A model generated the notes under the pieces. The model was not told where the DNA came from. It worked only from the letters and a program-made list of their open reading frames with translations, and ran no database searches. From an uncultured Eubacteriales bacterium (GTDB taxonomy: Bacteria; Bacillota; Clostridia; Oscillospirales; CAG-272), in NCBI GenBank assembly GCA_934402395.1, contig CAKRTQ010000003.1, positions 131,988 through 195,987 on the forward strand: a stretch of DNA of 64,000 nt. Direction: 5' to 3'. Positions within the stretch are counted from its first letter, which is position 1, and each line of letters opens with the position of its first letter. Both the position numbers and the translations under genes were made by a program. This document shows, in pieces, positions 26,763 to 34,923 of the stretch.

Positions 26763-27758
26763 ATGAACAAAATACCGGAAAAATTAAAAAAAGCGGCATC
26801 ACTGGTGCTCGCGCTCTCACTTGCCTTTGCCCTTTCACTGGCGGTATACGCCTCTGTCGTTTACGACAGTTCTGTGGACCCTGTGGTATCGCTTACCGGA
26901 CTGGCACAGTACGTTGAAGATTATGTACTTGCCCCCCTTGGCAACCGCATCGCCTCCCTTGAAACGCGCGTCAGCGCGCTTGAGCTCGGAGGAGGCGGCG
27001 GTGGAGGTGGCGGAATGGGTTCAGAGGCATATCAGGCGATAATGTCACGCATTTCCGCACTTGAAAATGACGTAAAGTCCAAGGACGAAAAAATTGCTAC
27101 GCTTGAAGAGGTTATCCGACACGTCCAAAATGACCTTGGCGGAAGACTCACCGACATAGAGCAGAATTATGCCGAGCTGTCAAAGCAGATGACATCGGTC
27201 GGCGACTCCATAACCGGAATAAAAAACAGCATTCAAACTCTCAGTGCCGGTCAGTCGGGGCTTGAGAGCAACCTCTCCGATGTGTCCAAAAAGTACATTT
27301 CCGTTACCAAAGCAATGAACGAGCTTCAGGCGTCGATCGACAAGCTGACAGGCGACGGCGGCGCGGTGGCTGAGCTGCGCGCTCAATACGCCGAGCTTGA
27401 AGAAGCCATGAAGCAGCTTCAGACGAAGGCGGGGGTCATGTACCGTCCGGTATACGTTGAAAGCGGACAGACGATAAAAGCCAAAAATGCCGATGAGGGC
27501 ATCCTTGTCATAGTGCGCTCCGGCTATGCCGTGATCGTATCTCCTTACAATACCTCCGGCACACTTCAGGGAATAAACGACCTTACGAGCGGAGATGAAC
27601 TTTACAACGGAGCCGATGCACCGTTGATGCACAACCTGCTCATTCCGCGCGGAGCCGATGACGGCCGCGGAATACATATCCAGAGTTATGACGGCGCGTT
27701 CGTCATGATCGGAGGAGAATATGTTATCGTCGATGACGCAGCGGAAAACAATGGCTGA
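26763..27758 (+). CDS. Exported coiled-coil protein with poly-Gly hinge (331 aa)
   Basis: A signal peptide (residues 11-31, hydrophobic up to VYASVVYD), a short region, then LETRVSALEL followed by a run of nine Gly, and a long coiled coil (about 90-225, ISALENDVKSKDEKIATLEE and NELQASIDKLTG). The C-terminal domain (about 235-325, from YVESGQTIKAKNADEGIL to GGEYVIVDD) looks like a compact beta domain. No known family recognised. GGAG lies eight bases before the ATG. It overlaps the SpoIID-family gene by 38 bases, so the two are probably made together; a scaffold or partner in envelope remodelling is inference. Confidence 0.7.
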   Translation: MNKIPEKLKKAASLVLALSLAFALSLAVYASVVYDSSVDPVVSLTGLAQYVEDYVLAPLGNRIASLETRVSALELGGGGGGGGGMGSEAYQAIMSRISALENDVKSKDEKIATLEEVIRHVQNDLGGRLTDIEQNYAELSKQMTSVGDSITGIKNSIQTLSAGQSGLESNLSDVSKKYISVTKAMNELQASIDKLTGDGGAVAELRAQYAELEEAMKQLQTKAGVMYRPVYVESGQTIKAKNADEGILVIVRSGYAVIVSPYNTSGTLQGINDLTSGDELYNGADAPLMHNLLIPRGADDGRGIHIQSYDGAFVMIGGEYVIVDDAAENNG

Positions 27759-29724
27759 GAAAAGAAGGAAAAGATCGACCGCCGGACTGCTGGCTGTTGT
27801 TATGCTCTTCACCGTCATTCTTGCAGCCACCGCCCTGTCGATAAGCGCATCGGCTGACAACAACGAGCTTTCAGCATACAGAATACGGTCGAACGTCAAA
27901 ACCTCGCCCATGTATCTTGCCATCGGCATCAGATACGGCGCGGACGCACCGTTTTCAGTCGCAATGCTCTCCCCTTACGGCTTTGTTGTCGGTGAAGCGG
28001 AAATAACCCGCACCGACCGCAATTTTACACCGCTTTACCGTATCAATTCCGCATCGGTCACGGCGGTCTGCGACACAAACCTGAAGGTTGGATACAATTC
28101 ATGCTCAGCCGCATCGGGTGAAAACGATACCGATATAGGCGGCTACCACGTTGAAATCACCTCTGCCGCAGACCTTTGGGACGATATAAAAGAATACTCT
28201 GATATCTTTATTGCACTTTACGGTCACTGTTTTCCCGCTTACATCAACGGCGAAAAAACGCTGCGCATCGGAGCTTTTTCAAGCTATGCGGCAGCAGGTG
28301 AAGCCGCAGCGACCGTTTCATCACTTATGCCAAACCGTTCGGTACGCATAGCATCACCGTCCGCGACAGGCGTCAGTGTACTGGATGAGGAAATGGAGAG
28401 CATACTTTTTGAATACGAGGGCAGCGAACGCGCGTATCTCGGCTTTTCAGCATATCAGCAAGCGGGAAAGGACTACGCCTACATACAGGACAGTGCCACA
28501 TCAACAGTGTATGACGGCCTTTTCTGCTACCGGCATTTCATAGGCTCGGACTGCAACGGTCTTGTACAGATCAACATGGTAGAGCTGAACACATATGTTG
28601 AAGGCGTTCTGCCGAATGAAATATACACAAGCTGGGATCTTGAAACGCAAAAAGCATTCGCCATTACAGTACGCTCATATTCGGTAATATGTGTCGGAAA
28701 GCACTATTCGTCATACGGATTTGATATGTGCAGCCTCTCACATTGCGAAAATTATCGCGGCAGAAAACTTATAACCGCCCGTGTTACCAAAGCGGTGTAC
28801 GACACCAAAGATCAGGTCCTTACATATGGGTCAAACGTAGTTGAGGGACTTTACTCGTCAAGCATCGGCGGGTGGTCGGTAAACCCCAAGTATGTGTGGG
28901 GAGGTTCCACGGCAAGCTATCTGCGCACACAGGCTACTCCATGGGAAAAATATTCGGAATACCGCTCCGGAATGTGGTTCAACGAGGTCACGGCATCGCA
29001 GCTGAGGACCGCTTGCCGCGAATACGGTGAAACTCAGATAAACTCAGATATTGTAAAGGTTGAAACAACAAAAACAGGCGATTCGTCCCCATATATTTAC
29101 ACAATAAAGCTTACGGATGCCAACGGTCATACCGCTTCGGTCACACGCTGCTCGGCGGTGCGATCCCTGCTTTACGGATATGTGTGGTCGGCAAATCTGC
29201 TTATCGGCAAGGGCTCGGTGGATTATACATATGAAAATGTACTGTCCACGCGCATAATAAACCTTCAAGGATCGACCGCAGGATCTGTTCACGTAATGAC
29301 CAAGGACGGCAACATAGTTGCCGATGCCGCCGGATTCAACTTTTTTACCGACATCGGCAAAGCGCTCAAAGACGGCTCAAGCACCCTGCACATCTACACC
29401 CAAAACGGAACGGCGCAGATAATCGGGGGCGACATTGAAATTCCTGTATCAACAGAGCCGGATGCCAACGGCAACTACACCGTGGTTTCAAACTACGGAA
29501 GCTTTCTGATAGTCAATCAGCTTAAGCGGATGCGCGCAACGCACTACGCGCAAAGCTCGTCGTCATTTGCAATTGTCGGCAAGGGCATGGGGCACGGCGT
29601 CGGAATGAGCCAGTTTGGTGCCTCAGACCTCGGTGAAGCGGGCGCAACGGCAACGCAGATACTGCTTGCATACTTCCCCGGAACAACAGTAAGAAATTAC
29701 TTCAACTTCACCGCCGGAAACTGA
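27721..29724 (+). CDS. SpoIID/LytB domain protein with SPOR-like repeat (667 aa)
   Basis: SpoIID is a lytic transglycosylase for denuded glycan; LytB is its enhancer homologue. After a signal anchor (AGLLAVVMLFTVILAATALS) comes a SPOR-like region (about 175-215, RIGAFSSYAAAGEAAATVSS), then the SpoIID domain: MVELNTYVEGVLPNEIYTSW with the presumed catalytic Glu near 300, KAFAITVRSYSVI, SLSHCENYRG, SSIGGWS and the C-terminal signature KGMGHGVGMSQFGASDLGEAG (about 620-640). ATG 27721 is chosen because GGAGGAG lies just before it inside the upstream gene; ATG 27751 is an alternative with no ribosome site. Length is twice that of B. subtilis SpoIID, so a vegetative LytB-type role is as likely as a sporulation one. 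Confidence 0.85.
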   Translation: MLSSMTQRKTMAEKRRKRSTAGLLAVVMLFTVILAATALSISASADNNELSAYRIRSNVKTSPMYLAIGIRYGADAPFSVAMLSPYGFVVGEAEITRTDRNFTPLYRINSASVTAVCDTNLKVGYNSCSAASGENDTDIGGYHVEITSAADLWDDIKEYSDIFIALYGHCFPAYINGEKTLRIGAFSSYAAAGEAAATVSSLMPNRSVRIASPSATGVSVLDEEMESILFEYEGSERAYLGFSAYQQAGKDYAYIQDSATSTVYDGLFCYRHFIGSDCNGLVQINMVELNTYVEGVLPNEIYTSWDLETQKAFAITVRSYSVICVGKHYSSYGFDMCSLSHCENYRGRKLITARVTKAVYDTKDQVLTYGSNVVEGLYSSSIGGWSVNPKYVWGGSTASYLRTQATPWEKYSEYRSGMWFNEVTASQLRTACREYGETQINSDIVKVETTKTGDSSPYIYTIKLTDANGHTASVTRCSAVRSLLYGYVWSANLLIGKGSVDYTYENVLSTRIINLQGSTAGSVHVMTKDGNIVADAAGFNFFTDIGKALKDGSSTLHIYTQNGTAQIIGGDIEIPVSTEPDANGNYTVVSNYGSFLIVNQLKRMRATHYAQSSSSFAIVGKGMGHGVGMSQFGASDLGEAGATATQILLAYFPGTTVRNYFNFTAGN

Positions 29725-29737
29725 ATGACAGAAAGTC

Positions 29738-29775
29738 GAATGAGGCTGTCGCGCAAAAGCGCGACAGCCTCATTC
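29738..29775. terminator. Terminator, GGCTGTCGCGC hairpin family
   Basis: A perfect 17-bp stem (29738-29754 with 29759-29775, loop AAAA), then TTATTTTATT. Between convergent genes. Core GGCTGTCGCGC recurs at 40710 and 49506. Confidence 0.85.
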
Positions 29776-29791
29776 TTATTTTATTCTTTCA

Positions 29792-30748
29792 TCAGGCTCT
29801 TACAAAATCCATAAGATCGTCTTCGGTAATGCCGCAGATCTCGGAAATGCGATCAGCCATACGGATCCTGTCAAGTCCGGCAAGAGAATGCGAATCTGTG
29901 CCGAAGGTAAATTTGCAGCCTGCGGCTTTTGCCAGCTTCATGACGCGTATCATGGCTTCATCGGCAAAATCGTTTTCCGGCATCTTGAACGCACCGGTAT
30001 TGACTTCTATACCAACACCCATATCGCGTGCGATACCGAAGCATTCCAGATATCTTTCATCGCTCACGGCTTCAATGAGAGTCTTCTGCATCTCTTTTGA
30101 AAATCCGCAGGGTGAAAAGGTATGCGCTATCACAGTAGGCACGGTTTTGGCAAGCTTTTTGAATTCGCTGTTATTCATCAGGCTGAGGAAGCTGTGATAC
30201 ATGAAATCGGCATTGTAACCGACAACGTCAACGTGACGCTCGCCAAGCATATTTTCTATTTCGGCGTGCGCTATTGAATTCACCATCTTTTTTGCACGCT
30301 CGGGACTTATTTCCGGCATTGCCGCAATAAGCTTACGTGTGAGTTCTTCCCTTTTCGCCTTCACGTCCTCCATCTCCGGTATTACAAAGTTCTTCATATG
30401 GACATGAGTGTGAGGAACCAGAACATAATCAAAGCGTTTGGCGGTCTCGGCGAGCATTCCGAGCGTGTCCGACATTCCGCAATACTCCGTTTCGGTACCG
30501 ACCATAAGCTTTACGCCGGGGATCGACGGCATTGCCGCCCGCGCACCCTCAATCCCGTAGTTTATCATCTGCTGGTGGTACCACTGGCTCGCCCCCGGAA
30601 CTTTTTCATCCCAAAGGTGATTGGAAATGCCGAAAACAGTATGCCCCAGCTCTTTTGCACGGTGTGCAAAAGCATCAACGGTCGCCTCCGGGTCATAGCA
30701 GCAGGACGACCAAAGCGTATGGTTATGTATATCTTGTTTTACTCTCAT
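29792..30748 (-). CDS. PHP-domain phosphoesterase (histidinol-phosphatase-like)
   Basis: Metal-dependent phosphoesterase of the PHP superfamily, 318 residues. The metal-site His cluster is in VKQDIHNHTLWSSC (residues 3-16), GTETEYC, VLVPHTHVHMKN, VIAHTFSPCG and the terminal FGTDSHSLAGL. The closest family by pattern is HisK/YcdX-like phosphatase; substrate not determinable. ATG 30748 has GGAG seven bases upstream; the frame extends to 30814 but that reaches into the promoter. Confidence 0.85.
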   Translation of the reverse strand: MRVKQDIHNHTLWSSCCYDPEATVDAFAHRAKELGHTVFGISNHLWDEKVPGASQWYHQQMINYGIEGARAAMPSIPGVKLMVGTETEYCGMSDTLGMLAETAKRFDYVLVPHTHVHMKNFVIPEMEDVKAKREELTRKLIAAMPEISPERAKKMVNSIAHAEIENMLGERHVDVVGYNADFMYHSFLSLMNNSEFKKLAKTVPTVIAHTFSPCGFSKEMQKTLIEAVSDERYLECFGIARDMGVGIEVNTGAFKMPENDFADEAMIRVMKLAKAAGCKFTFGTDSHSLAGLDRIRMADRISEICGITEDDLMDFVRA

Positions 30749-30785
30749 TGTTTGACTCCATTTCTTCCGTGATCGGATTGCTTTA

Positions 30786-30814
30786 ATTATATCAGATGCG
30801 GAGCGTTTTTTCAA
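30786..30814 (-). promoter_or_regulatory. Sigma-A promoter of the PHP gene
   Basis: TTGAAA (30809-30814), 17 bases, TATAAT (30786-30791) with extended TGA, minus strand. Confidence 0.85.
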
Positions 30815-30833
30815 CAGTTTTTTCGGATTTCAC

Positions 30834-30862
30834 TTGATATTTTTTGTGTGTTGTGCTATCAT
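30834..30862 (+). promoter_or_regulatory. Sigma-A promoter of deoC
   Basis: TTGATA (30834-30839), 17 bases, TATCAT (30857-30862); back to back with the PHP promoter. Confidence 0.7.
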
Positions 30863-30895
30863 ATATATGAAAATAAATATAAGGAAGGTTTCGCT

Positions 30896-31555
30896 ATGGA
30901 CAAATATGAGATACTGAAATATGCCGATCATACTCTGCTGGCACCGACAGCCACCGAAGAACAGATAAAGACGATCTGCGACGACGGGCTCAGATACCAC
31001 ACCGCATCGGTATGCATTCCCGCATCATATGTAAAATTCGCTCGCGACTACACAAAAGGCGAGCTGAATATATGCACGGTAATAGGCTTCCCGCTCGGAT
31101 ACAGCACCACCGCCGTCAAGTGCTTCGAGGCTGCCGATGCCATCAAAAACGGCGCAAATGAGATCGACATGGTGATCAACATCGGGTGGCTCAAGGACGG
31201 ACGTTATGATGATCTAGAGAATGAGATCAAAGCGGTCAAATCCTCCTGCGGCGATCATATCCTCAAGGTAATAATCGAAACCTGTCTGCTCACAGACGAT
31301 GAAAAAAAGCGTATGTGCGCTATTGTAGGCGCGGCAGGTGCGGACTACATAAAGACCTCGACCGGCTTCTCTACCGGCGGAGCCACACGCGAGGATATCG
31401 CTCTGTTTGCCGCCAATGTTCCCGAGGGACTCAAAATCAAGGCTGCCGGCGGGATACGTTCATTTGCCGATGCCGAAGATTTTATAGCTCTCGGAGCCAC
31501 AAGGCTCGGCACCAGCACGCTTGTTCGCCTGATAAAGCAGGAAGAAAGCAACTGA
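30896..31555 (+). CDS. deoC: Deoxyribose-phosphate aldolase
   Basis: Class I aldolase splitting 2-deoxyribose 5-phosphate into glyceraldehyde 3-phosphate and acetaldehyde in deoxynucleoside breakdown. 219 residues. YADHTLLAPTAT, VCIPASYV, ICTVIGFPLGYS, EIDMVINIGWLKDG, KVIIETCLL and the Schiff-base Lys in DYIKTSTGFSTGGAT are all present. AAGGAAGG precedes ATG 30896. It is not in a deo operon here. Confidence 0.97.
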   Translation: MDKYEILKYADHTLLAPTATEEQIKTICDDGLRYHTASVCIPASYVKFARDYTKGELNICTVIGFPLGYSTTAVKCFEAADAIKNGANEIDMVINIGWLKDGRYDDLENEIKAVKSSCGDHILKVIIETCLLTDDEKKRMCAIVGAAGADYIKTSTGFSTGGATREDIALFAANVPEGLKIKAAGGIRSFADAEDFIALGATRLGTSTLVRLIKQEESN

Positions 31556-31567
31556 CAAAGTGCAAAA

Positions 31568-31608
31568 AGTGGCTGTTAAAAAGCTCAAATGAGTTTTTAA
31601 CAGCCACT
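31568..31608. terminator. Terminator, GGCTGTTAAAAA hairpin family
   Basis: Arms AGTGGCTGTTAAAAA (31568-31582) and its complement (31594-31608), with an inner CTC/GAG pair and one bulged G. Between convergent deoC and the OadA-like gene. Related hairpins at 45829 and 51811. Confidence 0.8.
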
Positions 31609-31612
31609 ATTT

Positions 31613-32845
31613 TCATATAATATGCACACCAAAGCGCGCATCGGCGTTCGGTGCGTCAAGCTTGTATTCCTTTGCTTTACGATACTCAAAAAAACGAACC
31701 GCATCGTCTCCGGCAATGGCGTATGTCAGAATGTCATCTGCCTGTTCAAGATATCTCGCTGTCTCGGCGCGAAGCGTGTCCAGCTCGGGAGACAGCATAT
31801 CTGCCGGGCGGGCAAGAAGCATCGGAGCGTTACCTCCGAGCGCCGATGTGACATCGGCAGCCGGCGGCATGGGCGTTCTGCCGTACATACCGCGTATGAG
31901 CGCACAAAAGCCCGGCGTCATGTACCCGTACATTCCGGCAGGACCCAGGTTTACTTCAGCCTGCTCGAGCAAAATACGGTCGATCGGTGCCGCAAGCGGC
32001 GGATATCCCGCATCGGCGCGAACACGCTGCAGCATTTCGCCGCAAGCATCATCATCCGCTCCGGCTGTTTCCGCCTCGTTGCACGGATATGCCTTAAGGC
32101 GTCCGAGTACCGTTGACGAAAGCCCGGCATTTATTTCACCCGTGAGATTTCCGACATATGCGGCGTTTGAAGATGATATACGGCAGCTTATTTCATCTGC
32201 CCCGGCTCCGACCGCTGCTGTCAGGCACTCTCGGTCGCGGCATTCGACAGAAACAGGAACAGATGCGCTTTTTTTAACCGCCGAAACGAGCTCTGCGATA
32301 TCGCCCGGAGTCAGAACACCGTAAAGGTCGATCAGCCCGACCGAATCTGCACCAAGCTTTTCAAGCAACGCGGCATAGCCGGCAAAAAAACCTACACTGT
32401 GTGCGGGGTCTTTTGCCGCGATCATTGCTCCCTCAAATCTGCCGCCGCGCTTTTTCACCGATGCGGCAACAGTTTCAAGATTTCTGGGATCATTAAGCGC
32501 GTCATACGCGCGGATCGTCTCAATTCCGTTTTCGATCGCACGCGCCACAAAGTATTCCGTCACATCATCGGCATATATCCCCGAACCGAGCAGACACTGC
32601 CCGCTGACGGTAAGACGCAATGCCGTATTTTCGATATTTCCGCGTATCAGCCGCAAACGCTCCCATGGATCGTTCATGAATTCATCAAGACATCCCGCAA
32701 AATCATCTGCGCCCCAAAGTTCAAGCGAATCAAAGCCCGCGCGATCAAGCAAAGCCAGAAAACCCGGAAATTCCGCAGGCGGTATGCTGTAAAGAGCGTG
32801 CGAGCCGAGCATTCCCGCAACTTTTACGCTTACACCGGCACTCAT
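31613..32845 (-). CDS. OadA-like carboxyltransferase protein lacking its active-site residues (410 aa)
   Basis: Clearly homologous to the alpha subunit of oxaloacetate decarboxylase / pyruvate carboxylase B: SLELWGADDFAGCLDEFMNDPWERLR (split at 40-65), YADDVTEYFV, ENGIETIRAYDALNDPRNLET, LEKLGADSVG, and the C-terminal GYPPLAAP...LIRGMYGRTP. Yet the active site is gone. The metal Asp of the RDAHQS motif corresponds to Gly14 (LGSHALYS), the carboxylated Lys of IKDMAG to Ile172 (LIDLYG), and the two metal His of HLHTH to Glu201 and Arg203. The biotinyl domain is also absent. ATGA overlap with the carrier-like gene upstream. The frame is intact and free of stops, so it is probably a selected pseudoenzyme, not a fresh pseudogene. 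Confidence 0.85.
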   Translation of the reverse strand: MSAGVSVKVAGMLGSHALYSIPPAEFPGFLALLDRAGFDSLELWGADDFAGCLDEFMNDPWERLRLIRGNIENTALRLTVSGQCLLGSGIYADDVTEYFVARAIENGIETIRAYDALNDPRNLETVAASVKKRGGRFEGAMIAAKDPAHSVGFFAGYAALLEKLGADSVGLIDLYGVLTPGDIAELVSAVKKSASVPVSVECRDRECLTAAVGAGADEISCRISSSNAAYVGNLTGEINAGLSSTVLGRLKAYPCNEAETAGADDDACGEMLQRVRADAGYPPLAAPIDRILLEQAEVNLGPAGMYGYMTPGFCALIRGMYGRTPMPPAADVTSALGGNAPMLLARPADMLSPELDTLRAETARYLEQADDILTYAIAGDDAVRFFEYRKAKEYKLDAPNADARFGVHII

Positions 32846-33009
32846 TGTCCCTCGTCGCAGTTCTGCGCCGTTGTTGCTTTTTTCTTCGGCGATGCAGATT
32901 TCGTTTCGTCGCCGGCAGCAGGCTCATCACCGTTTTCGGCTTCGGTCAGCTCCTCTACATCAACGATATACTCATCGTCGCCAATTCTGATTCTGAATTT
33001 TCTTTTCAT
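32842..33009 (-). CDS. Truncated biotin-carrier-like protein without biotinyl domain (55 aa)
   Basis: The first 20 residues (MKRKFRIRIGDDEYIVDVEE) match the N-terminal beta hairpin of small biotin carrier proteins of Na+-pumping decarboxylases, which normally continue through an Ala/Pro linker into the biotinyl domain with its AMKM motif. Here an acidic then Lys-rich linker ends at residue 55 and no biotinylation motif follows in any frame, because the next gene overlaps. ATG 33009 has GAGGTG six bases upstream. Position between the OadG-like and OadA-like genes is where a carrier is expected. Confidence 0.6.
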   Translation of the reverse strand: MKRKFRIRIGDDEYIVDVEELTEAENGDEPAAGDETKSASPKKKATTAQNCDEGQ

Positions 33010-33026
33010 CTCTGTCACCTCAAAAA

Positions 33027-33413
33027 TCATCGATTCCACGGATGCGCTCCGTTTACACGTTCAAACGCAACGACTCTGAATCGCAGCGGGGCCTTCTTTT
33101 TTTCTTCCGCTTCGGATTCAAGATAAGCCGCCACGGCAGCAGTAATGACCGCGACCAACGCGGCGCGAGCCTTCTCTTCTGCCTTTTTTCGCGCTTCCTC
33201 AGCAAGTGCGGCTTCGATCTCGGCGAGGCGCGCAAGCCGCTCCGCTTCAGCCTTTTCCGCCCGCTCTGCCTCTGCCCGTTCCGCTTCTGCGCGTTCGCGG
33301 GCTTTTTTTCTTTTGTTATTCCTTATCGCAAGCAATATACAGGCTGCTGCGAGCATGACCAAAGCTGCCACGCAGCACCACATCGGAATGCTGTCGATCG
33401 CAAAAAAATTCAT
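33027..33413 (-). CDS. OadG-family membrane subunit (128 aa)
   Basis: Small single-span protein like the gamma chain of oxaloacetate decarboxylase, which tethers alpha and beta subunits and stabilises the complex. One N-terminal membrane helix (about 10-29, MWCCVAALVMLAAACILLAI), an Arg/Ala/Glu coiled coil (35-85), and a C-terminal FRVVAFERVNGAHPWNR resembling the 'FRV-S-W' end of clostridial OadG proteins. TAATG overlap with the preceding carboxyltransferase gene. No beta (Na+ pump) subunit is found nearby. Confidence 0.75.
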   Translation of the reverse strand: MNFFAIDSIPMWCCVAALVMLAAACILLAIRNNKRKKARERAEAERAEAERAEKAEAERLARLAEIEAALAEEARKKAEEKARAALVAVITAAVAAYLESEAEEKKKAPLRFRVVAFERVNGAHPWNR

Positions 33414-34906
33414 TACGGCTTTCTCCTGCTTTCTCTCGGAGGTGTCGGAATGTCACGCGATTTTGCCGCAAGCATCCTTATAGCCGACACAATGCGCGGG
33501 CGAAGCTCGTCGGCAGATATAATATCGTCGATCTCGCCGCAGATCGCCGCATCGCTCGGAGAGGCAAGCTTCGATCGCCATTCCGCCTCAAGCTCTTCGC
33601 GCGTTACGGTGACATCGTTATCGCATATGCGGTCATTCCATACAAGCGCGACCGAAGCCTCGGGCGACATCGGGCTTATACACGCCCCCGGCAACGCAAA
33701 TGCGACATCTGCACCGACGGATTTGGACGCCATAAGTGTAAATCCCATGCCGTATGCTTTACCGGTCACAACGCTTATTTTCGCATTGCAGGAAGCTGTA
33801 AGCGCATGGTAAAGCTCAGCCACAGCCGAGGCGTAGCCTGCGGAGTCGCTCTCGCTCCAGCATACTCCCGCGCTGTTTACAAGTGCGACGAGCGGCAGTC
33901 CGAAACAGTCGCAAAACCTCACGAGCCCGGCTGCCGCACGGCAGGCAGCCGGAGTCATCATTCCATCTTTCGCCCCCGGGTCATTTGCCATGACTCCGCA
34001 GACGATCCCACCTATATAAGCAAGCCCGGTGACAAGCTCCGGCGTGCGTCCGGCGCCAAGTTCTATGAACCTTTCACCGTCGGCAAGCGAAGCGATGATC
34101 TTTTTTGCATCATATGTATCGGCGCCAAGATATTGCGCCTGTATCCCACGCTCAAGAACCGGCGTTTCGGACACTCTTGAGCCTTCGTTACAGTTTGCGG
34201 GCAGATATGACAGCAACTCGCGTGCGCGGACATAAAGCTCGTCCTCATCATCTACCGCAATGTCCGCCGCCGATGCACCGTCCGCCGCCTTTTCACCGCT
34301 TATAAATGGCGATGCAACGTAAAATTCACTCTGCCCCGACACAGTGAGAAGGAAATCAAACGATGATGCGGCGGCAGCCATCCCGCCACCGCATATGCCG
34401 GGCACGAGAGCCACGAGCGGGACTATCCCGCGGGCAGCCGTTATCTGCTTCATCACCTCGCCGTATGCTGCGAGTACTTTTACACCCTCATATATCGATG
34501 CCCCGGAGGAATCAAATATTCCGACCACCGGCGCGCCGTTGCGGACCGCCATTTTCAGCAACGCAGCAATTTTTTCGGCAGATGTGCTGTCAAATGCGCC
34601 GTGCATACGCGCACTGTCCTGCACAAAGGCATAGCAAAGCCTGCCGTTTACTGCGCCGTACCCGGTTATGACTCCGCTGAACGTCTCCGACGGTTCTTCA
34701 CCGACCTCGCGCCTGACGATATACGTGCCGATCTCTGCGAATGTTCCCATATCAAAGAGCGCGAGAATGCGGGCGCGGACGTTATATCCCCCGTGCGATT
34801 CCTTGATAGAGCTTATATCTATATTTTTCAGCATTTCGCTGAGCTTACCGGCAGCAATTGCGCCAAGTACGCTTTTTTTACGTTCGCTCTGATTGGTGCT
34901 TTCCAT
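33413..34906 (-). CDS. Divergent acyl-CoA carboxyltransferase (MmdA-like, 497 aa)
   Basis: Crotonase-fold carboxyltransferase related to the MmdA/GcdA/PccB families, with both halves of the beta subunit: residues 60-240 (GVITGYGAVNGRLCYAF, GAPVVGIFDSSGAS, VPGICGGG) and 280-450 (GGIVCGVMANDPGAKDG, LVRFCDCFGLPLVALV, KAYGMGFTLMASKSVGAD). Compared with the family, DSGGAR has become DSSGAS (132-137), VDVPGF has become VNSAGV, and KAYGGAY has become KAYGMGF, so glycine-rich oxyanion/CoA loops are altered. First gene of the four-gene cluster, 17 bases behind the aminotransferase, with GGAG before its ATG. Confidence 0.8.
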   Translation of the reverse strand: MESTNQSERKKSVLGAIAAGKLSEMLKNIDISSIKESHGGYNVRARILALFDMGTFAEIGTYIVRREVGEEPSETFSGVITGYGAVNGRLCYAFVQDSARMHGAFDSTSAEKIAALLKMAVRNGAPVVGIFDSSGASIYEGVKVLAAYGEVMKQITAARGIVPLVALVPGICGGGMAAAASSFDFLLTVSGQSEFYVASPFISGEKAADGASAADIAVDDEDELYVRARELLSYLPANCNEGSRVSETPVLERGIQAQYLGADTYDAKKIIASLADGERFIELGAGRTPELVTGLAYIGGIVCGVMANDPGAKDGMMTPAACRAAAGLVRFCDCFGLPLVALVNSAGVCWSESDSAGYASAVAELYHALTASCNAKISVVTGKAYGMGFTLMASKSVGADVAFALPGACISPMSPEASVALVWNDRICDNDVTVTREELEAEWRSKLASPSDAAICGEIDDIISADELRPRIVSAIRMLAAKSRDIPTPPRESRRKP

Positions 34907-34923
34907 TCCCTGCTCCGAAAAAG

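Noticed and set aside
33042..33812. 256-codon plus-strand frame through the OadG/MmdA genes
   Set aside because: Cys/Phe/Ser-rich antisense shadow of Ala/Glu/Arg codons.
31613..34906. Recent pseudogenes of an oxaloacetate decarboxylase
   Set aside because: All four frames are intact, overlap in coupled fashion and keep fold-defining segments; random decay would have introduced stops.
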